Source of the DNA: CAZJYI01 sp964550025
GTDB taxonomy: Bacteria > Verrucomicrobiota > Kiritimatiellia > UBA8416 > CAYOBW01
Direction of reading: 5' to 3'
Assembly: GCA_964550025.1 (NCBI GenBank)
Contig: CAZJYI010000062.1
Location: forward strand, 1 to 59,171
DNA: 59,171 nt
Below the pieces are notes generated by a model. That model was not told where the DNA came from, made no database searches, and worked only from the letters and a program-made list of their open reading frames with translations. The position numbers and the translations under genes were made by a program. Positions 40,840 to 48,928 of this stretch are shown here, in pieces (the stretch's first letter is position 1; each line of letters opens with the position of its first letter).

Positions 40840-42093
40840 ATGCAATTATCCGAATTCGGCCGCAAGTTCACGGGTAGGCTAGGCATCAACGAGTTGATGG
40901 ACGACCTCGGCAGAGCCCTCGCCGAGGGTACGTCGGTGGCGATGCTGGGCGGTGGTAATCCCGCTCACATCCCCGAGGTGCAGGATGTCTTTCGCCGTAG
41001 AATGGCCGCCATCCTGGAGCAGCCCGGCGAGTTCGAACGCCTGATCGGCAACTACGACACTCCACAGGGCAAGCGGCGGTTTCTGGAGGCACTTGCGCGC
41101 CTCCTGCGCGATCAGTTCGGCTGGGACGTCACCCCCGGGAATATCGCTCTCACCAACGGAAGCCAGAACAGCTTCTTCTTCCTCTTCAACATGCTGGCGG
41201 GGCGTTTCGGCGGGGGACGCAGGAAGAAGATCCTCTTTCCACTGACTCCCGAGTACATCGGGTATGCCGACCTGGGGCTTGAGGACGACTTCTTCGCCGC
41301 TTCGCGTCCCGGAATCGAGCGCCTTGAGGGCAACCTGTTCAAGTACCGGCTGGACCTTGACGCCCTGCGGATCGACGAAACCGTGGGGGCCGTTTGCGTA
41401 TCGCGTCCGACCAACCCCACGGGCAACGTAGTGACCAACGAGGAGCTGGCGGCGCTGGCCGCGCTGACGCGAAGCAAGGACGTCCCGCTGATCATCGACA
41501 ACGCCTACGGCACGCCCTTCCCGAACATCATCTTCGCCGATGCTCACCCGCTGTACGACGAGCACACGATTGTCTGCATGAGCCTCTCCAAGCTGGGCCT
41601 GCCGGCGCTGCGCACCGGCATCGTCATCGCCAATACCGATATCATCCGCGCCCTTACCGGCATGACGGCCGTTCTCAGCCTGGCTCCCGGCGGCATGGGC
41701 GCCGCACTGGCGCTGGACATGGTCGAAAGCGGAGAGATCATCCGGCTCAGCCGGGACGTCATTCGCCCCTACTACCATCGCAAGGCGATGCGTGCCGTGG
41801 ACCAGATCCAACGGGAGCTGGCCGGCACGCCCTTCGCCGTGCACAAGCCCGAAGGCGCCATCTTCCTGTGGCTGTGGTTCGAGGGGCTTCCGATGGCAGT
41901 CCAGGAACTCTACGAACGCCTGAAACAACGCGGTGTTCTGGTCGTCCCCGGCCATTACTTCTTCCCCGGAATCTCTCCGGAATGGCAACACACGCGCGAA
42001 TGCATCCGGGTAACCTATGCCCAGGAAGACGAGGCCGTCGAACGCGGCCTGAGCATCATCGCCGAAGAGGTGAAGAAGGCCTGGGCAACGTAG
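40840..42093 (+). CDS. avtA: valine-pyruvate aminotransferase
   Basis: A 417-residue fold-type I PLP enzyme, the length typical for AvtA. MLGGGNPAHIPEV (~35-47), IGNYDTPQGKRRFLEAL, LTNGSQNSFFFLFNMLAG, VSRPTNPTGNV, the PLP-pocket IIDNAYGTPFPN and the Schiff-base Lys in MSLSKLGLPALRTGIV are visible. It transfers the amino group of valine to pyruvate, giving alanine. Monocistronic; no clear ribosome site stands before the ATG. Confidence 0.9.
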   Translation: MQLSEFGRKFTGRLGINELMDDLGRALAEGTSVAMLGGGNPAHIPEVQDVFRRRMAAILEQPGEFERLIGNYDTPQGKRRFLEALARLLRDQFGWDVTPGNIALTNGSQNSFFFLFNMLAGRFGGGRRKKILFPLTPEYIGYADLGLEDDFFAASRPGIERLEGNLFKYRLDLDALRIDETVGAVCVSRPTNPTGNVVTNEELAALAALTRSKDVPLIIDNAYGTPFPNIIFADAHPLYDEHTIVCMSLSKLGLPALRTGIVIANTDIIRALTGMTAVLSLAPGGMGAALALDMVESGEIIRLSRDVIRPYYHRKAMRAVDQIQRELAGTPFAVHKPEGAIFLWLWFEGLPMAVQELYERLKQRGVLVVPGHYFFPGISPEWQHTRECIRVTYAQEDEAVERGLSIIAEEVKKAWAT

Positions 42094-42118
42094 CGATGAG
42101 GGTAGGTGTACGAGAGCA

Positions 42119-42132
42119 GGCCAGGGGTGGCC
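42119..42132. terminator. hairpin between convergent avtA and pilT
   Basis: GGCCA-GGGG-TGGCC followed by CTTTCTC on the avtA strand. Short but placed exactly between two convergent genes; it could terminate avtA. Confidence 0.35.
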
Positions 42133-42152
42133 CTTTCTCGGACGGGGGTCCA

Positions 42153-43772
42153 TCACGCGCAGGCCCGGCGCTTGAGTGCTTTCCCCAGCAGGCCCAGCGC
42201 GCCCTGGGTGTCCATCGGCTCGTCGACCGGGGCAGCGATCCCTTCGGGGGAGGCCGGCGCACCGACAATGCTCTTGTCGCGGCAGGGCTCGCCGTTTTCG
42301 TACGCCTTGATCTGTTCCTGGATCTGCGTGACCAGTTCGGGGGCTCCCTCGGCACGGGCGATCTCCAGGCTGCGTCCGGCCGTCTGCAGGGCTTTGTCGA
42401 ACCGCCCGTTCTCGGCATAGGCGGCGGCCAGGGTGTCGAGCACGCTGCTACTGTGTTTCCCCTGCCCTTCGAGCAGAGAGTAGGCTCTCGCGGCGAGCTT
42501 GACGGCTTCCCTGCCGTTCCGCAACCTGGGGTTCGGGTGCGTTGCCAGCAACCAGGCCAGGTTGTTCAGCACGTCGATCCGGTCCGCATCCTGCTCGAGC
42601 GAAGCACGGTACAGGCGGATCGTGGCGTCGTCGGAACCGGTCTGCGGCGCCTTATCCGCCGTGCTACCCGCGTCCGGTGCGGCGAACTCCAACGGTGAAT
42701 CCACGTAGAACCCGCCGTCCCTGAGTTTCTTGGTCAGCAACGCCCTGTCAACGGCGCGGTGACATGCCTCCTCCGTGCTGATTACCCCCTCGCTGACGAG
42801 ATTTAGCAGCGCGTCACACATCGTCTGCATACCCTGGCTGCGTCCCGTCTGCATGGCCGAGGTTATGTAGTGGTACTTCCCGTCACGGATGTTGCTTGCG
42901 ACACCGGGATTCGACAAGAGGATCTCCTGGGCCGCCACACGTCCGCCGGCGATCTTCTTGCAGAGCACTTGCGCCACCACGCCGCGCAGGCAGTCAGCCA
43001 GCAGGCTGCGAACCTGGTTCTGCTCCTCGGCGGGGAACTTGTCTACGATGCGTGAAACGGTACCGATGGCCGTGTTGGTGTGCAGCGTGCCGAAGACGAG
43101 ATGCCCGGTCTCCGCCGTCTCCAGGGCAATGGCGACGGTCTCGCGGTCGCGCATCTCCCCCACGAGCACGATGTCGGGATCTTCGCGCAGAGCCGCACGC
43201 AGAGCCGCGGCGAAACTGCCCGTGTGAGAGTGCACCTCACGTTGGTTGATAAGGCACTTCCTCGGCACGTGCACGAACTCGATCGGGTCTTCGATCGTGA
43301 TGATATGATCGCGGCGTGTACGGTTGATGAGATCGATCATGGCCGCGAGCGTGGTGGATTTGCCGCTGCCGGTGGGACCGGTCACCACGACCAGCCCCTT
43401 GCTCAACCTGCAGAGCTCGCGCACGGAAACGGGAAGCCCCAGGTCGTCCGCCGTGGGCACGTCACGCGGAATTCTTCGCAGAACGGCGCCCATCCCGTTC
43501 ATGTCGGTGAACACGTTCACGCGGAAACGGTCGCTCTCCCCCACTTCGTAGCCGAAGTCGACATCCATCGTGCGCTCGAACTCCTCGCGCACATCCGCGG
43601 GCATGATCTCGTAGATCACTTCCCGGCACGCCTCGGGAGAGAGAATCGGGAGGTCGTCCAGCATGTTCATCTCACCATCCCGCCGGACATAGGGCGGAAA
43701 GCCGGAAGTCAAATGCAGATCGCTCGCTTTTTGCTCCTGCATCAACGTCAGCATTTCGTCCATTTTGGCCAC
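42153..43772 (-). CDS. pilT: PilT-type twitching/retraction ATPase with C-terminal TPR extension
   Basis: A 539-residue protein. The GTG at 43772 is chosen: AAGGAG lies eight bases upstream and the protein starts MAKMDEMLTLMQEQKASDLH, the PilT pattern. Core: Walker A TGPTGSGKST (~131-140), ALREDPDIVLVGEMRD with the Walker B and Asp box, LVFGTLHTNTAIGTVSRIVD and LRGVVAQVLCKK. The normal PilT ends near residue 370. Here ~150 extra residues follow, with TPR-like helices (NNLAWLLATHPNPRLRNG, LDTLAAAYAENGRFDKALQT). PilT powers pilus retraction; the TPR tail may recruit a partner. Preceded by a sigma-54-like promoter. Confidence 0.93.
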   Translation of the reverse strand: MAKMDEMLTLMQEQKASDLHLTSGFPPYVRRDGEMNMLDDLPILSPEACREVIYEIMPADVREEFERTMDVDFGYEVGESDRFRVNVFTDMNGMGAVLRRIPRDVPTADDLGLPVSVRELCRLSKGLVVVTGPTGSGKSTTLAAMIDLINRTRRDHIITIEDPIEFVHVPRKCLINQREVHSHTGSFAAALRAALREDPDIVLVGEMRDRETVAIALETAETGHLVFGTLHTNTAIGTVSRIVDKFPAEEQNQVRSLLADCLRGVVAQVLCKKIAGGRVAAQEILLSNPGVASNIRDGKYHYITSAMQTGRSQGMQTMCDALLNLVSEGVISTEEACHRAVDRALLTKKLRDGGFYVDSPLEFAAPDAGSTADKAPQTGSDDATIRLYRASLEQDADRIDVLNNLAWLLATHPNPRLRNGREAVKLAARAYSLLEGQGKHSSSVLDTLAAAYAENGRFDKALQTAGRSLEIARAEGAPELVTQIQEQIKAYENGEPCRDKSIVGAPASPEGIAAPVDEPMDTQGALGLLGKALKRRACA

Positions 43773-43856
43773 GGTGTTCACTCCTTGCGAGGCCGTCACG
43801 TCGGCATGCCGCCAGTAGACCTCGACCACAATGACCGGCCCTCGGCATGGGGAACG

Positions 43857-43872
43857 CGCAGGTTGCGTGCCA
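43857..43872 (-). promoter_or_regulatory. sigma-54-type promoter of pilT
   Basis: Read leftward: TGGCACGCAACCTGCG, with GG-N10-GC spacing and an exact TGGCACG -24 element (consensus TGGCACG-N4-TTGCA/T). The start would be near 43846, ~74 bases before the pilT GTG. Confidence 0.65.
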
Positions 43873-43924
43873 CAAGGAGGCACTCCGGGAGCACAACGCG
43901 GCACGCCCACAACCAGAGAGGGAG

Positions 43925-43954
43925 ACCCACGGATGGGGAAAACCCACGGATGGG
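43925..43954. promoter_or_regulatory. two CCCAnnnnTGGG palindromes upstream of the pilT promoter
   Basis: ACCCACGGATGGG occurs twice as direct copies (43925-43937 and 43942-43954), 17 bp apart; each is internally palindromic. They lie ~80-108 bases upstream of the inferred sigma-54 start, the usual place for enhancer-binding-protein sites. The rest of the 377-bp spacer 43773-44149 holds no gene. Confidence 0.5.
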
Positions 43955-44149
43955 ATGTGGAATCTGCGCGGGAAGGCAGGAAAATGACCGATAGTAGTAG
44001 GGAAGCACGCGACCCTGGATGGCCCCGGAAGGACCGGCCGGGGTGCAAAAAAAAGGGCGGCAGGTTGTCTGGCGGGAAGCGTTGCGGGACACTGTGGACG
44101 GCGCCCCTTGTGTCTCCCCGCGCACAATCCGGTCAATCCGGACAACGCA

Positions 44150-45880
44150 CTACTTCTCGTCGAGCAGGCGTGTCGCCTTCAGCAGCAACGACATGGTGTC
44201 CTGCTTGAAGTGGTGTTCGCGGGCAGACGTATCCTCACGCTTGAAGCTGAAAGATCCCGTTTCGCTCCTGAGAACGGGGACCAGTATCTCCATACCGTGA
44301 CGAGCGCCCTTCTCGGCATCTATCAGGTTGCCGTTGAGGAAGTGCAACTTGTAGATGCCGGCTCCGTCCCCAGGGGTCACCCACAGACAGCCGGTTTCCC
44401 CGGACGTGTTCAGGAGCTGGATAACCTGGTTGACCGGGAACTGCGCAATCGATCCGCTGAGTTGCGAATCGGCGCCTACACCCCCTTCCGCATCGCCATC
44501 CCCCTTGTCGCCCTTTGATTTCTTCTTGAGCGCAAACTCCAGCACGCTGGCGTCCGCCAGCAGCGTGCGCCGGCTCGCACGCCGCAGTTTGACGATCAGC
44601 GCACCCTCGATAATGCACACAAAGAGCAGAATTTCTATCCGCAGGCTCTTCTCGGAAAGGAGGCTCAAGCCCCCCTCCGACTCGCTCCCGGCGGACGGCG
44701 GCTCCTCCACGACATCCGGCGGTATCGATTCCAAGGCAACGGCAGCTGCCTCAGTCACATGCCGGGCATTGGTGGATGCCGCATCCTCTGCTTCGGCCAC
44801 CGTATCAACCACCACGTTCGTGTCGCCCGAAGCTGCGGTGTTCGTGGCTGGCGCCTCGGCAGAGGAGACCGTGGAGGTGGACGAATCCGCCGGCGGCACA
44901 GCCACATCCGGAACCGACGCCGGGGCCACCACGGCATCGGGTTCGGCAGCGGGGTCTGTCGCCGCGTCTGGAGCCGGTTCGGGAGGGACGGGCGGCCTGT
45001 CCGGCACGGCGACAGGCTCAGGCGGTTCGGGTTCGGGTCGGGCCGTCGTGGCGGCAACCGCCACCTCTCCGGTAGTCGCTTCCGCCGGCGCCCCACCGGT
45101 CCCTTTGTCCTGCGCCTGCATGACCTCCTTCAAGACGGCCTCCCCGATGCGCGCGACCAGGGGACTCGCCGGATCGAGGTCTTCCGAAGGAACGGCGTCT
45201 TTTGGCCGAAGCGGGCGCGGCACGGGATTGCCGGGACCCGGCAAAGCATCCACTTCGTCCGAGCTGGGTCCCGACAGCACGACACGCTTCGGCTTTGGCG
45301 CATCCTCCGACGGACGCGGCGGGGGCTCGCGAATATCGAGCTCCGTTCCCCCGACGTACCGCGGGATCTCAACGGCGACGCGGGCCCCGTAGCGTTCGAT
45401 CATCACGAGGTAGGTCGTATCGGTCTCATCGACGATGGGCAAGCGTTCGCTGCGCTGGAAATAGAAGCGGTGCTCGCAGGACTCGGTTTCCTTTCCGAAT
45501 ATGACGTGCCCCTCGTTGGTCACCCACGCCGTACCGCTCCCTGAACGCTCACGGACGGGAAACGCCGCAAGGCAGGCGCCCTCCACATCGCTGCTGAGTA
45601 CTACGATGAAATGCTTCGCACCCTTCTGAAGGAGCTGGAGACGCTGGCCGACACTGGCCGTCCATTCGACGTCGCGGACGACGATGAAGCTCCCGTGACG
45701 CCTCACGCGCAGGAACTTCCCGTGATAGCGCGGATCGAAATCGGCATACTCCTCGGGCCCAAAGTACTGCACCGCCGCATGGCAAGCAGAAGCCGCCAGC
45801 AGAACAGCCGCACAAACAGCACTTCTCATGGCCGTCCGGCAACTGAAGCTTCGCAGAACTGATAGGCGATGCAGTCTCAT
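44150..45880 (-). CDS. exported/membrane protein with DUF4388 C-terminal domain
   Basis: A 576-residue protein; ATG at 45880 with GGGGGAG just upstream. Residues ~18-36 form a signal peptide (SAVCAAVLLAASACHAA). The N-terminal domain (~37-170) is beta-rich. Residues ~185-400 are a Pro/Ala/Glu-rich low-complexity linker. A hydrophobic helix follows (~415-432, IEILLFVCIIEGALIV). The C-terminal ~95 residues read as DUF4388/PATAN (GSIAQFPVNQVIQLLNTSGETG, then ILVPVLRSETGSFSF), a domain seen in two-component and gliding/pilus regulators. The domain would be cytoplasmic. It lies upstream of pilT, same strand. Confidence 0.8.
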   Translation of the reverse strand: MRLHRLSVLRSFSCRTAMRSAVCAAVLLAASACHAAVQYFGPEEYADFDPRYHGKFLRVRRHGSFIVVRDVEWTASVGQRLQLLQKGAKHFIVVLSSDVEGACLAAFPVRERSGSGTAWVTNEGHVIFGKETESCEHRFYFQRSERLPIVDETDTTYLVMIERYGARVAVEIPRYVGGTELDIREPPPRPSEDAPKPKRVVLSGPSSDEVDALPGPGNPVPRPLRPKDAVPSEDLDPASPLVARIGEAVLKEVMQAQDKGTGGAPAEATTGEVAVAATTARPEPEPPEPVAVPDRPPVPPEPAPDAATDPAAEPDAVVAPASVPDVAVPPADSSTSTVSSAEAPATNTAASGDTNVVVDTVAEAEDAASTNARHVTEAAAVALESIPPDVVEEPPSAGSESEGGLSLLSEKSLRIEILLFVCIIEGALIVKLRRASRRTLLADASVLEFALKKKSKGDKGDGDAEGGVGADSQLSGSIAQFPVNQVIQLLNTSGETGCLWVTPGDGAGIYKLHFLNGNLIDAEKGARHGMEILVPVLRSETGSFSFKREDTSAREHHFKQDTMSLLLKATRLLDEK

Positions 45881-46105
45881 CCGCTCCCCCGCGCAACCTT
45901 CGACCTCGCTATGCGTCAGTCACGAACAATGTGCGTCGGCATCCGCGGGCTCTGCATGATTCCCCCGCCAACCCTCTCGGCACATCCCTCTTCCATAAGA
46001 AGCTACAAGCAGGCGGCGTGCCACCGCAAGCGGAAACTGAGGGTTGGAATGGGCGGGGGGGTGTGCGGATAGAAGCACCCCGCAGGAGCGGGGCGCAACC
46101 TGTCA

Positions 46106-46121
46106 CCGGCTGGAAAGCCGG
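46106..46121. repeat. CCGGCT-GGAA-AGCCGG hairpin element
   Basis: A perfect 6-bp stem with GGAA loop, followed by CGCTACGG. It lies in the 480-bp spacer 45881-46360, which otherwise contains a heptamer array and no gene. This kind of hairpin plus GCGCTACG string is often dispersed in PVC-type genomes; only one copy is visible here. Confidence 0.55.
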
Positions 46122-46245
46122 CGCTACGGAGACGTTGCGGGGACGATAACATAACATCCGCAGTTTTCACCGATCGTAACTCGTCCGCCATAGCCTTGGC
46201 GAAGGAGGATCGCACTCTCCTACTCCCCGATCCTCCCGGGACCGG

Positions 46246-46294
46246 ACTGCCCCCTCCGCACTGCCCCCTGCCAACTGCCAACTGCGCACTGCCC
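46246..46294. repeat. 7-bp tandem array, ACTGCCC/ACTGCCA family
   Basis: Seven heptamers in phase (ACTGCCC, CCTCCGC, ACTGCCC, CCTGCCA, ACTGCCA, ACTGCGC, ACTGCCC). It is the complement-strand form of the GCAGTGG family at position 1. It ends 67 bases before the sensor-kinase-like gene. Confidence 0.85.
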
Positions 46295-46360
46295 ACAAAA
46301 AGGTTTCCAAGCAATGCCCTGTCCCCCTATACTGGATTGCAATCTAAAGACGGACAGACA

Positions 46361-48046
46361 ATGCGCTTATTGAAAACCGAAGTCTCGCGGTATGCTCTTC
46401 TCCTGATTCTGCTGTTCACGATAGCCGCGGTTGCGGTCTACGAGACAATCAGCCAATTCGAAGGGCGCATCCCCGATGACCAACACAACCTGCTTGTGAT
46501 CATGCTCTGGTCCCTGAGCCTGGGGTTCATGGCCATTGCCGGCGCCTTCGGCCTCTGGGGAATCAACATCTCTGCCGAAGCGGAGAGCCGCCGTCGCGTG
46601 GGCCAGTTGGTCGACGCCATGGACTACATTGACGACGGCATGCTGCTGGTCGACCGCAGGGGCAGGATCATCGGCTCGAATCCCCAGGCCCGTGAGCTCT
46701 CGGCCATCGCGCTCGACAAGGAAGAGGCGGCGACCGATGCCTTTCCCTGCCTTGCGGGCACTGATACCGACCAGCTCTTTCATAACCGGACTCCGTGCGA
46801 AATCGAGCGTCGCCGCCACAGCGCCTCCGGGGAAAGCACCCTCCGTTTCCGCTCGCTTCCCTCGGGCAACCTCACGCTCCTGGTAATAAGCGACGTCACC
46901 ACCATGAACGAACAGCGCGAACGCCGGCGCCATGCCGCCAGACTGGCATTGGTGGGGCAGATCGCGAGAGGCGTTGCCGACGATTTCAACGAGCTCCTGT
47001 TCGCGATTGGTTGCAGCGCATCGGTCATCCCGCGTTTGAGGCCCGGCTCGCCCGAGCTGAGCAAGACGCTCCAGACCATCGTGCAGAACGCCGAGAAGGG
47101 CGCCAGACTGGCCGACCATCTTCAACAGCTTGCCGGGACAAGCGCACCGGGAATAGCTGCCGACGGGGCCGGCGATATCGTCCGCAAGGCCGCGGATGCC
47201 CTGCGCGACAGCCTCCCGCAGGAGTGGACAATCGAAACCACGATACGCGACGAACTGCCGCCCGTGGCGCTCACGCGTTCACAACTTGAACAGCTCGTGC
47301 TCAACCTCGGACTGCTGGCCGCCGACCAGGCAAAGAGCACCGGAAAGCTGGACGTCATCCTCTCTGTCCCCGGTCGCGATCACCTGTCCCAGGTACCCTC
47401 CGACTGCGCGGGTGTCCTCATCGTAGCGGCGGCCGATACGATGGTGACGGTGGAAGCGCTACAGACCGACGGTGCGGAGCGGGCGAACTCCGCTACGGGG
47501 GTCATTCTGTCCGTCATCCGCTCCATGGTGGAGACTCCGGGGGGGCGTCTGGACTGTCTGCGCACGCCGGAGGGTTCATTCATCTATCGCGTCGCGCTGC
47601 CGCGGGGGCTGATGCTGCCGGAACAGGGTGAAACAGTCGTCGTGCCAGAGGAACTGCGCGCCTACATCTCCCAGTGGGACGTCCTGCTCGCCATGCCGGG
47701 ACGCCGCCTACAGGACATCGAACAGGAACTGAAAGAATGCGGTGTTCGTGTCACCACGATGGGGAACATCATGAAGACCCTCGGCCACATCGACACGGAC
47801 AGCCCACTCAACGCGATGATCCTTGACGAGCGACTGCTCGGAGACGAGCGCAAAGCCCTGCTGCGGGCCATCCTGAAGCTGCGCCCCGAAGCGGCAATCG
47901 TCGTACTTTCGGGAGCGCCGGACTGTTGCGAGCCCGAGCTCCAGGACAAGATCGTCTTCCTCTCCGACCGGGCCTCGCCCAACCGGATCATCATGGGGAT
48001 GATCCAGGCGCGGCAGTTGTCGGTGCGCAGGGGAAAGGCGGGATAG
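46361..48046 (+). CDS. degenerate membrane histidine-kinase-like protein with pseudo-receiver
   Basis: A 561-residue protein with ATG at 46361 and TATACT (46328-46333) upstream. Two membrane helices (~11-30, ~44-68). A PAS-like region follows (~85-180: MLLVDRRGRIIGSNPQA). The DHp-like motif reads LVGQIARGVADDFNELLF, where active NtrB-type kinases have GVAHDFNNLL: the phospho-acceptor His is Asp207. The ATPase N-box is degenerate (LEQLVLNLGLLAADQA) and no DNGxG is seen (VAAADTMV). A C-terminal receiver-like part keeps MILDERLLGDER but lacks the acidic pair. It looks like a pseudokinase, perhaps a scaffold for the neighbouring pilus genes. Confidence 0.82.
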   Translation: MRLLKTEVSRYALLLILLFTIAAVAVYETISQFEGRIPDDQHNLLVIMLWSLSLGFMAIAGAFGLWGINISAEAESRRRVGQLVDAMDYIDDGMLLVDRRGRIIGSNPQARELSAIALDKEEAATDAFPCLAGTDTDQLFHNRTPCEIERRRHSASGESTLRFRSLPSGNLTLLVISDVTTMNEQRERRRHAARLALVGQIARGVADDFNELLFAIGCSASVIPRLRPGSPELSKTLQTIVQNAEKGARLADHLQQLAGTSAPGIAADGAGDIVRKAADALRDSLPQEWTIETTIRDELPPVALTRSQLEQLVLNLGLLAADQAKSTGKLDVILSVPGRDHLSQVPSDCAGVLIVAAADTMVTVEALQTDGAERANSATGVILSVIRSMVETPGGRLDCLRTPEGSFIYRVALPRGLMLPEQGETVVVPEELRAYISQWDVLLAMPGRRLQDIEQELKECGVRVTTMGNIMKTLGHIDTDSPLNAMILDERLLGDERKALLRAILKLRPEAAIVVLSGAPDCCEPELQDKIVFLSDRASPNRIIMGMIQARQLSVRRGKAG

Positions 48047-48123
48047 TCTCCGTCAGGGGACGAAGTGTCAGTTTCGCAAGGAGCGGGGATTCCCCAGACA
48101 ACACCTATGGGCAAAGGAAAGAG

Positions 48124-48504
48124 CTAGCGTCGCCGGATGCTGAGGTTCAGTCTGCAGGTGGGTGTTGACCGACGGTCGTCAAAGCGGACGGTGAAGACCA
48201 GGAGCGCGCCGCTACGCGGAACTTCGACCTTGGCCTTGGTTGGCTCAGGGAGATGCACGGGATCCAGTCCGCACATTACTTTGAGACGATTGATCACGCT
48301 CTGGTGGGCGGGGGGCGCTCCCGGAAAGTCGTCGAAGTTCGCGCCTCCGTCGCACAGCAACGGCGAAGATTCCCGGATCGTCACCTCCAGCAACGACCGC
48401 TTCATCATGCAGTCCATCAGCCAGTCCACGTAATCGGCGGCTGAAAGCGCACTCTCGCCCTCTCCATCACTCTCTCTGCGCCAGAACGCCCATTTCGCAC
48501 TCAT
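48124..48504 (-). CDS. small protein resembling the N2 domain of GspE/PilB ATPases
   Basis: A 126-residue protein, last gene of the leftward minor-pilin operon. The region VDWLMDCMMKRSLLEVTIRE and QSVINRLKVMCGLDPVHLPEP resembles the ATPase segment that reads like 'VNxLLxxAIxxxASDIHIE' and 'SRIKVMAxLDIAExRxPQ' in GspE/PilB. There is no Walker motif, so it cannot be an ATPase. It could be a stand-alone adaptor or a relic. The similarity is by eye only. Confidence 0.5.
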   Translation of the reverse strand: MSAKWAFWRRESDGEGESALSAADYVDWLMDCMMKRSLLEVTIRESSPLLCDGGANFDDFPGAPPAHQSVINRLKVMCGLDPVHLPEPTKAKVEVPRSGALLVFTVRFDDRRSTPTCRLNLSIRRR

Positions 48505-48575
48505 CAGCTACCCGCCCCCAGACATCCCGAGGATTTGAGAAACTCGCCGCCGAGGTCCGACCCTATACACTCTCG

Positions 48576-48926
48576 TTACCAAACGTCCGCCTCTCGGAAA
48601 TCGTGCTTATAGCAGTAGCACTTCTCGCCGATCCTTCCAAGATAATACCATGGACCGGACGGACATCTCGGGAAGGGATCATCATCATCGAGCCCAAGGT
48701 ACGGCATGATCTCCAACCAGTGGGCGTAGTAACCGTCGGGCTTCCGTTCCTCCATGGCGAAGCGGTCCTTGGCGACCTCAAGCAACCGTTGTTGCAGGAG
48801 GCATTCATTGTGGTGGGACCGCAATCTCACCTTGTGCAGGCCGGGAATCGATATGGCCATCAGCATCCCGACAAGCGCCACCACGAACAGCAACTCCACA
48901 ACCGTGAATGCACGATCTGTTTTCAT
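48576..48926 (-). CDS. short prepilin/pseudopilin (GspG/PilA-like)
   Basis: A 116-residue protein; ATG at 48926, GGGAG and AGGT upstream. Leader MKTDRA, then FTVVELLFVVALVGMLMAISI, the type III signal with Glu at +5. The residue before the cut is Ala instead of the usual Gly. The C-terminal part has several Cys and Trp (FPRCPSGPWYYLG, CYCYKH). It should be processed by prepilin peptidase, which is not in the window. Second-last in the leftward operon, two bases after the lipoprotein-like gene. Confidence 0.85.
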   Translation of the reverse strand: MKTDRAFTVVELLFVVALVGMLMAISIPGLHKVRLRSHHNECLLQQRLLEVAKDRFAMEERKPDGYYAHWLEIMPYLGLDDDDPFPRCPSGPWYYLGRIGEKCYCYKHDFREADVW

Positions 48927-48928
48927 AC

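Noticed and set aside
44019..44054. GC hairpin next to an eight-A run
   Set aside because: On the plus strand the hairpin is followed by A, not T. On the minus strand the T-run precedes the hairpin. Neither is an intrinsic terminator.
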